A stretch of 14,935 nt of DNA, from positions 1 through 14,935 of the forward strand of contig QZLH01000027.1 in NCBI GenBank assembly GCA_003833135.1, read 5' to 3'. A model generated the notes under the pieces. It did not search any database and was not told where the DNA came from. It was given only the letters and a program-made list of their open reading frames with translations. How positions within the stretch are numbered: position 1 is the stretch's first letter; every line of letters starts with the position of its first letter. This document shows positions 1-8,048 of the stretch, piece by piece. Origin of the DNA: Oehlia diaphana. Lineage: Eukaryota; Glomeromycota; Glomeromycetes; Glomerales; Glomeraceae. Made by a program: the position numbers and the translations under genes.

Positions 1-1
1 A

Positions 2-163
2 AATCCAAAATGGAAAGGACCATACTATATTCATCAAGTTGGAGAAAAAGGAGCGTACAAATTATGAACTATAGATGGAAAAGTTTTACAAACTCCTGTA
101 AATGGAAGTTTATTAAAATTGTATTACAATCGACAAAATTGGGAACCAATAATTGTAGTATAA
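2..163 (+). pseudogene. 3' end of Ty3/gypsy-type pol polyprotein (integrase C-terminal region), decayed
   Basis: This is the last 53 codons of a retrotransposon polyprotein, cut by the left window edge. The frame opens with NPKWKGPYYI and ends near LLKLYYNRQNWEP before a TAA. The NPKWxGPY start, followed by a short beta-rich segment ending in LLKxYxxRQxWEP, is typical of the integrase C-terminal domain (chromodomain-like or GPY/F region) of Ty3/gypsy elements, which helps insert cDNA into the genome. One in-frame TGA (65-67) lies where an Arg codon is expected, consistent with CGA to TGA decay, so this copy is probably dead. The AT-rich stretch after the stop may be the start of a 3' LTR, but I could not delimit one. 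Confidence 0.75.
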
Positions 164-353
164 TTAGTCACATTTAGGATCAACAACTCGTGGCAAAAAT
201 ATTATTTTACTTAGTACGACTTACAAGTGTTACAGACAATCAAAATAAATTTGCGACTCAATGCCCAGAAAATTTATTAAAAAGATGAAAAAGATCTTAA
301 AAAATTTATTACGAAAAATTTAATGAAAAGAAAATTAAAAAGAAATTTTTTGT
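164..353. other. AT-rich spacer after gypsy stop, possible LTR remnant
   Basis: It holds no ORF. By position it could contain the polypurine tract and 3' LTR of the upstream element, but no TG..CA ends or second LTR copy are visible in the window. Confidence 0.25.
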
Positions 354-918
354 TTAGTCAAGCTTTTCAAAGCTAGGACAAGAGGTAGAAATGTTTGTTA
401 AAATAATATTATATTGCTCATAGAGCAATTCTTTTGCTTTCTCATAGGCTGCTTCAGCATGACCTTTGCTACTCTCCAAACTTATATTATGATCGAACAA
501 GCTACAAATCCCCTCCTCCAGACCTTCTATTGTCCGCTGTTGTTTGATGATTAATTTTTGGACTTCCCATAACTTTTGTTGTTCTTCAGCCCAGATTTTA
601 TTTTGCTCTTCAACTTCAAGATTCTTATGGGTCCCCATCTCAAGTAAACATTCGAACTTTTCTTGAAGATTTTTATTTTCTTCTGTTGCTTTTGTAAGGT
701 CCTCTGTTAACAGTAAAAATGGAGATTTATGATCACACCAAATTAGTTAAAAACTAAGTGGATAAAGTCAATAGCACAAAAGAGTTCTACAGGTAGAGGC
801 CGTTCTAGACTTATAAGCTGCGAAGGTCAAAACCCTGTTTACAGGCTATCATACCATTCAAGAGACATCTTAAGAACCTTTGCGTACAATACCCACCTTC
901 AAGCTGTTGAACTTTCAT
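354..918 (-). CDS. Small spliced coiled-coil protein (two exons, 193-bp intron)
   Basis: I do not recognise the family. Exon 1 runs 918..897 from an ATG and exon 2 runs 703..354, giving about 123 residues. The junction reads LEGAAG|gtgggt at the donor and ttaacag at the acceptor, and the frame is kept exactly (Q-Q-L-E|E-D-L-T-K). A TAACTAAT branch-like site lies about 40 bases before the acceptor. The product is rich in E, K and Q with heptad-like spacing over roughly residues 1-75, such as EEQNKIWAEEQQKLWEVQKL, so a dimeric coiled coil is likely. It has no stop or frameshift once spliced. The open frame continues upstream of the ATG to 1002 (…HTLFQRLKEAQK), so the ATG at 918 may be internal and the gene may have lost further 5' exons. 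A TATA-like box and a heat-shock element lie upstream. Confidence 0.5.
704..896 (-). other. Intron in the coiled-coil gene
   Basis: GT..AG intron of 193 bases. The donor is GTGGGT, the acceptor TTAACAG, and a CTAAT-type branch site lies at about 745-751. Splicing restores a frame that otherwise runs into stop codons, which is the main support. Confidence 0.55.
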
Positions 919-1133
919 TTTTTGTGCTTCCTTAAGCCTTTGGAATAGTGTGTGAGACTTTTGGCAAGAAGTGTTTGAGTGGTGACAAGTTAGAAAAATT
1001 GATTAACCTCAGGAAAAGAAATATACTTATTTTTTTAAAAGATTAGTAAAGGAAAATTTTTGAAAAAGTTTGTGATAAAAATTGAAGATGTTATGAAGAA
1101 ACAAGAAAAAAGATAGAGGGAAAAATTTAAATC

Positions 1134-1143
1134 TTATATAAGA
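1134..1143 (-). promoter_or_regulatory. TATA-like box upstream of the coiled-coil gene
   Basis: The palindrome CTTATATAAG sits about 215 bases upstream of the chosen ATG (918), or about 130 from the first open codon at 1002. TATA-like strings are common in DNA this AT-rich, so it has weight only together with the heat-shock element further upstream. Confidence 0.25.
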
Positions 1144-1283
1144 AATAGGCATAATGTGAAAACACATAAAGATCAGGCATAACAAAATGTTATAAAAAAT
1201 CATGATGCAAAAAAACATGAAAAGTAGTAACTACATGAAAAATTAGGACACGTAAGATGCACAAAAATTATTTATAAAAATAT

Positions 1284-1301
1284 TTCTGGAAAGTTCTAGA
1301 G
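1284..1301. promoter_or_regulatory. Heat-shock element (four alternating 5-bp units)
   Basis: TTCtgGAAagTTCtaGAG: three perfect nGAAn units in alternating orientation plus a fourth with one mismatch, all at exact 5-bp spacing. This is the canonical binding site of trimeric heat-shock factor. It lies about 140 bases beyond the TATA-like box of the minus-strand coiled-coil gene, and about 150 bases upstream of the plus-strand hAT remnant, so either could be its target. Confidence 0.5.
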
Positions 1302-1454
1302 AAAAATGTGAAGATATTTTTAAAGGGATATGTGGAGAACATTATCTTAATTTCATACTTTAAAATGTTTTTTGGATAAAATTAAAGAGGTTTTTGTTAA
1401 TTCTCCTTTCTGAAAAGGACGGACGATACCTGGCTTATTTACTCTTAGTTTCAG

Positions 1455-2138
1455 ATGGTTTTATATGCAAAGGATCATATTATCTATTGGTTCAATAATG
1501 ATAAGAAACACAACACTTTTGCTGCTATTAATTCTTGCTTGGAAAATGAAAAGGAATTGGAAGTCTTTACAATTTACCTTAATTTCATTTCCTCTTATGC
1601 TAAAGAATTTGTTCAAGATCTTGATTTTTTCCAACAATTAAAAAAACCTGCTTTTCCTTTTATAGAATTACGCCTTCAACAATTTATTGCTTATATTGAA
1701 ACATATAGAAATTCAAATGATTTTGGTCTTTTCTTAGTTAATAGTTTCCAATTTAATATACATGAATTCTATTCCATTTTTTGAGTAGCATTTGAAGCAG
1801 CTTATGTCAAGTTCATTGCACATATTCCTAATCATCCAGCTCGGCCACTTTCTATGCGTGTCAAGTATTTGATCCCAAATTTATTCATTTTGGAGATGCT
1901 TTATGAAAAAACATTTAATTGACAACCTATCAGATGAATTATTACGAGAATGGGAAATTTATTGTGTATTAAATAACGAATTTTTAAGTGAAATGGAAAT
2001 GGATTGATATTGGAACACAACTGCCAATCCTTTTTGATTTCAAGTTGTACTGTTAAAAAGTATAATTCTTTTTTAGATAGTGATCGTTAAAACCTGTCTC
2101 AAGATTCTCTTAAAAGATTAAGTATTGATATACTTTAA
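1455..2138 (+). pseudogene. hAT-family transposase, C-terminal half, decayed
   Basis: A coding remnant readable through several frames. An opening 109-codon frame (…KPAFPFIELRLQQFIAYIE…) ends at TGA 1782. The same frame then continues with IPNHPARPLSMRV. From about 1912 the next frame gives DELLREWEIYCVLNNEFL, and a third gives LPIL (2021). From 2043 the original frame returns with SCTV, YNSFLDSDR, TAA (2088-2090) and NLSQDSLKRLSID. The order LPIL, then SC.V, YN..LD.DR and SL.RL is the hallmark of the hAT dimerisation domain (Dimer_Tnp_hAT), which lets the transposase multimerise on DNA. Part of the usual SC.VER.FS stretch is missing. The N-terminal BED finger and most of the catalytic RNase H-like core are absent, so this is a dead fragment. 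The 5' border is unclear. Confidence 0.75.
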
Positions 2139-2362
2139 TGGTGCTAAAATTTAGAAAAATTAGGATTACTATAATAAAATTGCGTATAATTTTACATAAT
2201 TATAAATTTTGGTGCATAATTGTAAAAAAAATATGCACCTTAAAAATGCATATTTTGCTTTTGTTGCATACATAATTCATGTTTTATTGCCACATAAAAT
2301 CATTGTCCCTGTCCCAGATACTGTTATTTGTGATACAATGTAAATCACTATAAATTTCAGAG
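2139..2362. other. AT-rich spacer
   Basis: I see no gene here. The string TGCATA is frequent between 2210 and 2270, in both orientations (ATGCACC, GCATATTTTGC). Confidence 0.3.
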
Positions 2363-2506
2363 CGAATTTGTGACATAATAATAAATAATTATCCTTACAC
2401 CTGGGACTTTACTAAGATTTTAGCAAAGTTAAAATTATGAGGTACTGCTATTCAAGTAAGATGTCAAGTTAATGCTCATCTTATTTGTCCTTTCTCAATT
2501 CATTAA
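2363..2506 (+). pseudogene. Unrecognised coding scrap
   Basis: A frame that includes WDFTKILAKLKL, an in-frame TGA (2438) and then GTAIQVRCQVNAHLICPF reads like real protein sequence rather than AT-rich noise (mixed amino-acid use, two Cys). A TTTCAG acceptor-like string lies directly upstream. I cannot assign a family. It may belong to the same decayed element as the scrap at 2738-2935. Confidence 0.3.
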
Positions 2507-2737
2507 ATTTTGGATTACTGACTTAAAAGGTATATCAATACAATAGTTTCCAGGCCATTACTTGAAGTTTTAGTGACATATGAAGTGAGGTCATTTAAAA
2601 TTATTAATATAAGCAAAGGTAAGAGAATTGGAAACTCCATCTAGTAAGAAAGGAGTTAAAATAGTATCAATACTCTATGCTAAACACCAGTCTAGCAGAA
2701 TACCTGGCATATAGTAAGGGACACAGCTAAATAATAA
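2507..2737. other. Spacer with short coding-like scraps
   Basis: A short frame near 2685-2725 reads SLAEYLAYSKGHS before a stop and could belong, after a frameshift, to the ORF starting at 2738. Nothing else is supported. Confidence 0.2.
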
Positions 2738-2935
2738 GTAGAAGGCTCCTATCACTCAGAAATTGAAGACTGCCAATTCAAAGAAGCATTCAGAAAAAAA
2801 CTTGCCAGTCTTAGTGAAAAACTATACCATTTTATTAATATAGAAAAGCATAAATTCATGGCAGAATACATTTCAGTTTGTTTTGATTATTCTTGTTTAA
2901 ATGCGGAACAAAATGCTCTTAAGGTATCAAAGTGA
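2738..2935 (+). pseudogene. Unrecognised 65-codon fragment
   Basis: An open frame without an ATG at its start encodes EGSYHSEIEDCQFKEAFRKK, then LASLSEKLYHFINIEKHKF and a Cys-containing tail before TGA. Balanced amino-acid composition and predicted helix content suggest a true coding remnant. It is bounded upstream by stops, so it is an exon or fragment. I do not recognise the family. Confidence 0.35.
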
Positions 2936-3134
2936 TAACAAGAAATTTTTAGCAGAAATTTTGTTATTACTTCATAGATTAGTTTAGTTTTAAGTCTGTG
3001 TACTAGTAATTTTAATTATGCAATTGGAAGAAGTGAGATAGCAAACTAATAAAACAGGTAGGTTAACATTCAATCAGAAATTTGTAACATATTACAATAT
3101 ATGATTTTAACTATATATTTTTTTTTTGGTATTA

Positions 3135-3352
3135 CAGAAAGGAGTATGGTCGGGTCAGGGTGTTGAGTAGCGAATGATGACATTTGGTGGTGTGTAACAT
3201 AAAGGGTATGAAGCACACTCAGGTGATGAATAGACACCCGGCCAAACCGCTGGGCTGAGCTTAGGCCGAGGTGTTTATTTATCACTTGAGTAAACTGTCA
3301 CATAGGGGTTCATACTATACTCATCACGCTGACCCGACCATACTCCTTTCCG
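3135..3352. mobile_element. 218-bp palindromic MITE, TA-flanked (Tc1/mariner-like)
   Basis: The ends are inverted repeats of about 25 bases: left CAGAAAGGAGTATGGTCGGG, right CGGAAAGGAGTATGGTCGGG when read inward, both continuing TCAG. TA dinucleotides flank it at 3133-3134 and 3353-3354, the target duplication expected of Tc1/mariner relatives. The inverted match does not stop at the ends. The inner arms also pair (ACTCAGGTGATGAATAGACACC against ACTCAAGTGATAAATAAACACC, then CGGCC on both sides) around a loop of about 20 bases. Nearly the whole element can therefore fold into one hairpin. It is about half G+C in a far more AT-rich setting. It has no coding capacity; frames inside it are incidental. 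Confidence 0.75.
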
Positions 3353-3354
3353 TA

Positions 3355-3436
3355 GCACTTTTTTTTTTTGTAATACATTTTTTTGTTACATTTTTTTTAT
3401 AATACATTTTTTTTATACAATTTTTTTTTGGTATTT
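3355..3436. repeat. T-rich imperfect tandem repeat
   Basis: Runs of T are interrupted by ATACA, GTTACA and AATACA in a roughly 15-18-base period (TAATACATTTTTTT). It starts directly at the right end of the palindromic MITE. A similar T-run precedes the left end, so the MITE may have landed inside this repeat. Confidence 0.5.
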
Positions 3437-3439
3437 AAT

Positions 3440-3649
3440 ATACAATTATCAATTATTATTGATCATGTCAATATGAGTTAAGTTCTACTATTGACTGAAT
3501 TAATCCAACCACTCAAATGAATTAAAGTAGTCATTTGGCCTCATTCTAGAAAGGTGTGCAAGCCTGGTCACAACTCAATCTATGTTTCTACAAAATACTA
3601 TTTTACTCCTCCAAAAAAAAATAAAAATTCTGCCTAATTATTATTATAA
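3440..3649. other. Spacer
   Basis: AT-rich sequence with no supported gene. The plus-strand frame at 3582-3800 is the antisense shadow of the basic-protein remnant. Confidence 0.3.
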
Positions 3650-4038
3650 TTATTCAGCTATGGCTTGCTTATTAGCATTGGGCAAGGACTTATGTTCCTT
3701 CTTCTTAAGGTTAACATTACCTAACTGTTGTCCAGTATTCTCCAACTTCTTGTTAAAAATATTCTTAGCCTTTGGTTTGTTTGGTGCTTTCTTCAGTTAA
3801 TATAGAGTGTTAATACCATTTCAACTTCTAAGGTCTTGAGTGTGACCTTCCAATTCTTAAAATAGTTCACAAGCTTTCTTTTTCTTTTATTTGTTTGAAT
3901 TATTTTAAATGCACTAGCACTGCACATCGTTAAAAATGCTGTTAGTTTATAGTCTAATCACAAGGTAGCCATCATCATTTCTTCTGGAATGTCTTGCATT
4001 ATTTTGTGGGAAACCATCTCACAGGTATACCTTCCAGA
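3650..4038 (-). pseudogene. Decayed basic protein, possibly retroelement gag-like
   Basis: Two minus-strand frames join. The first, from 4038 to a TGA at 3793, reads …SHKIMQDIPEEMMMATL, a TGA, then LDYKLTAFLTMCSASAFK and KRKRKLVNYFKNWKVTLKTL. The second, 3796..3650, reads LKKAPNKPKAKNIFNKKL… and ends QAIAE before TAA. A +1 shift near 3795 separates them. The mix of a helical N-terminal part and a Lys-rich, low-complexity tail is what gag-like or nucleic-acid-binding accessory proteins of fungal retroelements often look like, but I see no CCHC knuckle and cannot name the family. The internal stop and frameshift make it non-functional. Confidence 0.45.
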
Positions 4039-4454
4039 TCAGTTGTCTAGAACTTATTAAACTTGGGAAAGATAAATGAGCCTAAAACTATACATACTCT
4101 AGAAGTCTGATATTTGTGTTGCCATCCATATTTTCATATTGACTATAGGTACAGGTAGCAAAATTGTATATTCGTCACCTACAACCAGTTTTGGACCATT
4201 TGTCCAATTGAGCATTTGGATATCCAATTGAATATCCAATTAGATATATGTCCACAATGTCCAATAATTTTTTTGGACATATAAGAAAATGTCCATTTGA
4301 TTTTTATTTAATTTTATTTAAATTTAATGATTTAGTATGTAGTTGATCAACATTAAATTTGCCTATTTACAGTAAATACAGATAATTTCATTGGATATTT
4401 TCCTGACCTGATTTTATTCTGTTTCATCTACAAATTAATTAAATAATTAAATAA
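4039..4454. other. AT-rich intergenic region
   Basis: Besides the palindrome cluster (4188-4296) it contains a short tandem TAATTAAA-type tract at about 4434-4460. No gene is supported. Confidence 0.35.
4188..4296. repeat. Cluster of short palindromes built on GGAC/GTCC and GGATATCC
   Basis: Within about 110 bases there are GGACCATTTGTCC, TTGGATATCCAA, GAATATCCAATTAGATAT, TCCAATAATTTTTTTGGA and GGACATATAAGAAAATGTCC. Each can form a small hairpin or pair with its neighbours. This could be a decayed transposon end with clustered binding sites, or a folding non-coding RNA. I cannot choose between them. Confidence 0.4.
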
Positions 4455-4828
4455 TTAAATAAAAAAAAAATTGAAAATTGAAAAAAAAATTACGTAATAT
4501 GTCAAATATATAGGAGGCTGAATTTTTTCAAAATCAAAAATATCATTTAACTTCTTCCACTTGGCTCTTTTACTGATGAGTGGATGTTTCTTTTGTAAAA
4601 TCTCATCTAAATCCATAGTATGACCAATAAGCGGTGCTATCTCATCATTTTCTTCATCCTTCTGATTTAGAATTTCTGATTCTTCATCTTTTATCATTTC
4701 AATCCATTCATTAATTAAATTTTTCCATTCACGAGGTGATTTAATATTTTGTTCCAAATCTTCAGAAAATTGATTTAAAAATTATCAATATTTGTATCTT
4801 TCCAGTCATTTTTGCCATTGAAATTCTC
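4455..4828 (-). pseudogene. Acidic Trp-containing protein fragment, frameshifted
   Basis: The main open frame is 4781..4455. It has no ATG at its beginning (the codon at 4757 is TTG). It encodes REWKNLINEWIEMIKDEESE, an acidic linker (QKDEENDE), then KHPLISKRAKWKKLNDIF, and runs into a hydrophobic low-complexity end. An upstream frame (4828..4782: NFNGKNDWKDTNIDNF) continues the same style of sequence one base out of phase. The layout, a Trp-rich helix, an acidic linker and then HPxxxxxAKWxxxxIF, resembles the N-terminal halves of hAT-derived proteins in Glomeromycotina, but that is memory-based inference. The last 20 or so residues (YYVIFFSIFNFFFI) look like read-through into AT-rich DNA. 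Not functional as it stands. Confidence 0.4.
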
Positions 4829-4982
4829 CCTTTATTTGTAATAACATTATAAGTTATAACAGTTAAGAAAGCCAAATGATTAAATATGCTAAAAAAACTT
4901 CAATAAATGATAATAAAATGTGTTAGTATCAAGAATCTCTAACCATTTCAAATCTTAATATGAATAAATGACCTACACTTGA
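4829..4982. other. AT-rich spacer between divergent remnants
   Basis: Nothing identifiable. It separates the minus-strand acidic fragment from the plus-strand gene remnant starting at 4983. Confidence 0.3.
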
Positions 4983-6314
4983 TGTAAAACTTGTTTTGGT
5001 TGGCCAAATAGTACCCAGTTGCATTATGGGGAATACTCAAGAGAATGGTGGATTATGAGAGGTAACATCAATCCAGAATCATATGGGCTGGCAAACTTGC
5101 ATAAACAAAATAATAGACGCTTTTACATACATATAATTGAAGGAAATGAAAATAGTGAAATATTACCAGAATATAGGTGCCATTCTGGCAGTAAATTCAG
5201 CAATATTGAAACAGCACCAAGTGCGATAATAAGTTTATACCAACAAATTTATCCTGATTCAAAGACAAAATTTTCTGGACCTTTTGTTTTAGGTTGTAAT
5301 AATAATGAATTTCTGGAAGCCTTGCTATTAGAATAGATGGGAAAATTTTGGTATATATTACAAATATAAATGTTGGTGAACAAAAAAATACAATAGAAAA
5401 TTATACTATATCATTTATTGGTAAATATAATAGGAAATGTGCATTATTTGTTCAAACAATTCAACCTAAAAATTACAAAATCTCAATATATTAAAAAGAT
5501 TATGATCCAATAATTTTTTTTATTCTACTCTAACAGAAACGTAGGATTTTACAAAAAGTATTGTGGCACATAACTACATGTTCACCTACATTTTGGAATA
5601 ATGAGACGCTTATGAATAATCTTCTTAGCTATCATTTGAAAAGGTGGACAATTAGTAATATTAACTGGCAAGAATTTTTTCAAAATTGGCTTGCACAGAA
5701 AAGTACAATCATTTAATTACATGATACTTTAAAAAAAATGTATCCATCAAATTATTTGCATGAGCAAGAATTTCAAGCATGGTGTGCAATGCTGAGGCTG
5801 CTGGATGTACAGAAATTACCCCCATTATTAAAATCCAATTAAATCTATTTAGTATGTCATCAAAATACTTTGAAAAATTTATATCCTAAATGCCATTCCA
5901 TCTAATGTATTTAATTCAAGCAATCAATTTTGGAAGTGTTTTCAAAAGTCACTAGAAGATAATAAAAAAGGCCATGATGGAAAAATACGAATTTTATCAA
6001 TCATTGCAGATGATTTTGAATATGAAGAACTTCAAAAAAATCTCAAGATAAATAATATTATTACTTACATCAATCATGCATCATATATTTACCATCATAA
6101 TCAATACCACAAACAGGTTTTATCCAAAACAGTAGCAAAAGCTAAACATCATTCTGAGTTTAATAGTCTGTAATAGATAAACCAATCATTACACAAGTTT
6201 GAATTACTGAATTTCTTTACTAATAAAAATATTGTAAACTTGAGTTCTTATAAGATAGATACAAAAACTGGTAAAACACTTAAATACCTAAAAGATCAAA
6301 AAGAAGTGTTGATT
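4983..6314 (+). pseudogene. Long decayed gene of unknown function (repeat-associated protein family)
   Basis: One protein can be followed through four blocks. 4983-5336 (…HYGEYSREWWIMRGNINP…KFSGPFVLG…LEALLLE). Another frame from about 5325 (IDGKILVYITNINVGEQ…) has stops at 5492, 5531 and 5714 and contains WHITTCSPTFWNNETLMNN and WLAQKSTII. A third frame from 5791 (AGCTEITPIIKIQLNLF) runs to TAA 5887. From 5889 the first frame returns (FWKCFQKSLEDNKKGHDGK…) with TAA-TAG at 6171-6176, then KFELLNFFTNKNIVNLSSYK… to about 6314, where the next element interrupts it at KDQKEVL. TAACAG at 5530-5535 could be an intron acceptor. The first block's SG-x-FxLG-x-LEALL weakly recalls an FYRC-type module. 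The C-terminal lysine-rich SSYK…KTGK…YLKDQKEVL suggests a nucleic-acid-binding or mobile-element protein. The family is not recognised with certainty. Confidence 0.55.
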
Positions 6315-6486
6315 GACAAAGGGTTCGTATCTCTACACTTTTTGGTGTTGAGCAACACATGGCGTTTTTCAACACTTTATACGCCTGTTTATAAATTTTA
6401 CCCTTATCTATTAAGAGACCTAAAATTTAATTTTACTATAAATTTTACCACAGATTTTTAGACACCTATATTAGAAGTAAGTGGGG
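6315..6486. mobile_element. Partial non-autonomous element carrying the right end shared with 7137-7952
   Basis: The coding frame of the upstream gene breaks at about 6315. The segment 6392-6486 contains, read on the minus strand, GGTCTCTTAATAGATA, GGGTAAAATT, AAAAATCTG and CACTTCTAATATAGGTGTC, the same string order found at 7139-7195. It is therefore a copy of the same element family in inverted orientation. It also contains GTGTTGAGCAACAC, a perfect 6-bp-arm hairpin at about 6345-6358. Its left terminus could not be found, so the copy is truncated or rearranged. Confidence 0.5.
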
Positions 6487-6488
6487 TT

Positions 6489-6877
6489 CTGAGAAATGGA
6501 GTTTATAGGCTCATCAACATTCCTCCCTGCTTTTACAAGTCACGTCAATGAATTATTGGTACTGTTTATAGGATTGTTAATATCAATTGCAAAAAAGATC
6601 TGAAGCTGAGAATCTTGAAAAAATCTAATAGTTCTCCTTTTCATTCAATAATTAATATCAAAGAGGCTTGTGCTATAATAAATCAACTTGAAAAAGGAAA
6701 AAATGTACCAGGTATTACATCTTTTGATTGTTTCTGCTTGTTTCACTATCAATATTTATTGTTATGCAACATATTTTTTATAAACATATGTACAGCAATA
6801 AATTATTGACCACTAAAGTATGGAAAATGTTTTGTGAAATATTTGAAGAAAGCAGGTTCAAGGTATATAAAAGTTGA
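6489..6877 (+). pseudogene. Mutator-like (MULE) transposase C-terminal tail with SWIM zinc finger, frameshifted
   Basis: The frame runs from about 6489 (NGVYRLINIPPCFYK, TGA at about 6546, then VYRIVNINCKKDLKLRIL), through CAIINQLEKGKNVPGI, to the motif C-F-C-L-F-H-Y-Q-Y-L-L-L-C. The expected histidine (6770-6772) lies two bases after the last Cys codon, so one base has been lost exactly inside the C-x-H. In the shifted frame the protein continues HIFYKHMYSNKL and WKMFCEIFEESRFKVY to TGA 6875. CxC-x9-CxH near the C-terminus, followed by an HIF and an aromatic-rich tail, is the SWIM finger of MULE transposases, a DNA-binding module. The catalytic DDE domain is not present. It lies between two copies of the element-end sequence. 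Confidence 0.6.
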
Positions 6878-7136
6878 AAGTCTTTGATCAAAAATTGCTA
6901 TAAGTGAATTAACCGAAAGAATGCATGATAGGTACTGACATATTTAAGAGATGGGTGATGCCAAGAGAACACAATTATTTATTTTTATATTAAAAGCCTC
7001 TATAAATTCAATCATCTCGTGTTTTGATAATAATCCAAATGGAAAAACTTGAGATTATTTATTAATATTTTGATGCTTAAATATTTGAAATTTGCAATAA
7101 ATTTCATTGATACAAATTTTTTATGGGTAGATTTAG
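6878..7136. other. AT-rich spacer
   Basis: No gene or repeat is supported here. Confidence 0.3.
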
Positions 7137-7952
7137 GATCCCACTTCTAATATAGGTGTCCAAAAATCTGGGTCTCTTAATAGATAGGGTAAAATTATAT
7201 ATATAATAAATAAAGGTCTCTAGTTTTATAAGGTAAAATTAAAGGAAGTTTTCAGTTTTATAAGGTAAAATTAACTAATAATTTGTATAGGCTTTGGTAT
7301 ATAATAAGGTAAAATTAATTAATTAGATTTTAAAAAATTAGATGTGATGGTGTAACAAAATTATAAAAAGATTTAGACGCGATATAATGAAATTATAAAA
7401 AGAATTAGATGTGACAGTGTAATGACGTGATAGTGTAATGAAATTATAAAAGATTTAGACATGATGGTGTAACAAATTTTAGACATGACAGTATAACAAT
7501 TTTAAATAACAAAATAAAATTATTTTAGACATGATAAAAACATTTCTTCTAAGGTTCTTTATATAGATTTTTGGATGGTGATGGATAAGGGAGAAGAAAA
7601 TTATAAGTCCATGAATTTTTTTTAAAAATTTTGTAATTTTTTAGTATTATTTTTATATTAAATAACTAATTTTACTTCATTTTAACATAGAAAATTTTTT
7701 AAAAATTTTTTAATTAATTAGTAAAATTTTATATTAATAAGAATTTAATAAATGTTTAAACTATTGTAAAATCCTTTATTTAATAATTAAAGAAAATTTA
7801 GGTCTTTAAAAATTTAAGGTAAAATTCAATATAATTTTAAAAGATCATACTATGTATAAGGTAAAATTATGAGACAGAAAGAGTTAGTAAAATTACTAGT
7901 AAATTTAAAATTTTGTGAGGAGACCTCTATTAGAAGTAAGCAGAGGGTCCTG
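7137..7952. mobile_element. About 0.8-kb non-autonomous DNA transposon with imperfect terminal inverted repeats
   Basis: The left end reads AGGATCCCACTTCTAATATAGG and the right end, read inward, AGGACCCTCTGCTTACTTCTAATAGAGG. They share AGGAYCC and ACTTCTAATAKAGG with a small gap. Flanking octamers GTAGATTT and GTGAATTT agree at 6 of 8 positions, a possible decayed target duplication. Inside are at least six copies of AAGGTAAAATT (about 7189, 7230, 7261, 7305, 7816, 7859), two of them in GGTCTCT-led units, and a degenerate minisatellite at 7338-7535. No coding sequence is present. A third copy of the terminal string lies at 6462-6486. The superfamily is uncertain: Mutator, given the MULE fragment next door, or hAT, given the 8-bp flank. 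Confidence 0.55.
7338..7535. repeat. Degenerate minisatellite, unit about 30-34 bp
   Basis: About six imperfect units of the type TTAGACATGATGGTGTAAC followed by AAAATTATAAAAAGA. Units vary (GATGTGATGG, GACGCGATA, GATGTGACAG, GACATGATGG, GACATGACAG), consistent with old slippage inside the transposon. Confidence 0.65.
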
Positions 7953-8048
7953 TGAATTTGAATTTTTTTATTTTTTTGTTTATAGAACATTACATATTAT
8001 TTAAATTTTAATTTTTTATTACATAACATATATGGCAAATCCTAAATT

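Larger units (their letters stand above)
1003..1454. other. AT-rich intergenic region between divergent genes
   Basis: Apart from the TATA-like box and heat-shock element, this holds only AT-rich sequence. The short Phe-rich minus-strand frame here looks like a low-complexity artefact. The last bases (TTTCAG before 1455) could be a splice acceptor for the hAT remnant. Confidence 0.4.

Noticed and set aside
1027..1218. 63-codon Phe-rich minus-strand frame
   Set aside because: Its composition (F, L, I, K, N) is what random AT-rich DNA encodes, and it overlaps the presumed promoter region.
3070..3285. 71-codon minus-strand frame
   Set aside because: It lies mostly inside the palindromic MITE and follows the hairpin arms, with no coding-like features.
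3582..3800. 72-codon plus-strand frame resembling a membrane protein
   Set aside because: It is the antisense of the Lys-rich minus-strand remnant. Its hydrophobicity comes from reading AAG/AAA codons backwards.
6315..6461. 3' half of the plus-strand frame starting at 6240
   Set aside because: Only the first 25 codons continue the upstream gene. The rest is read-through into a transposon end.
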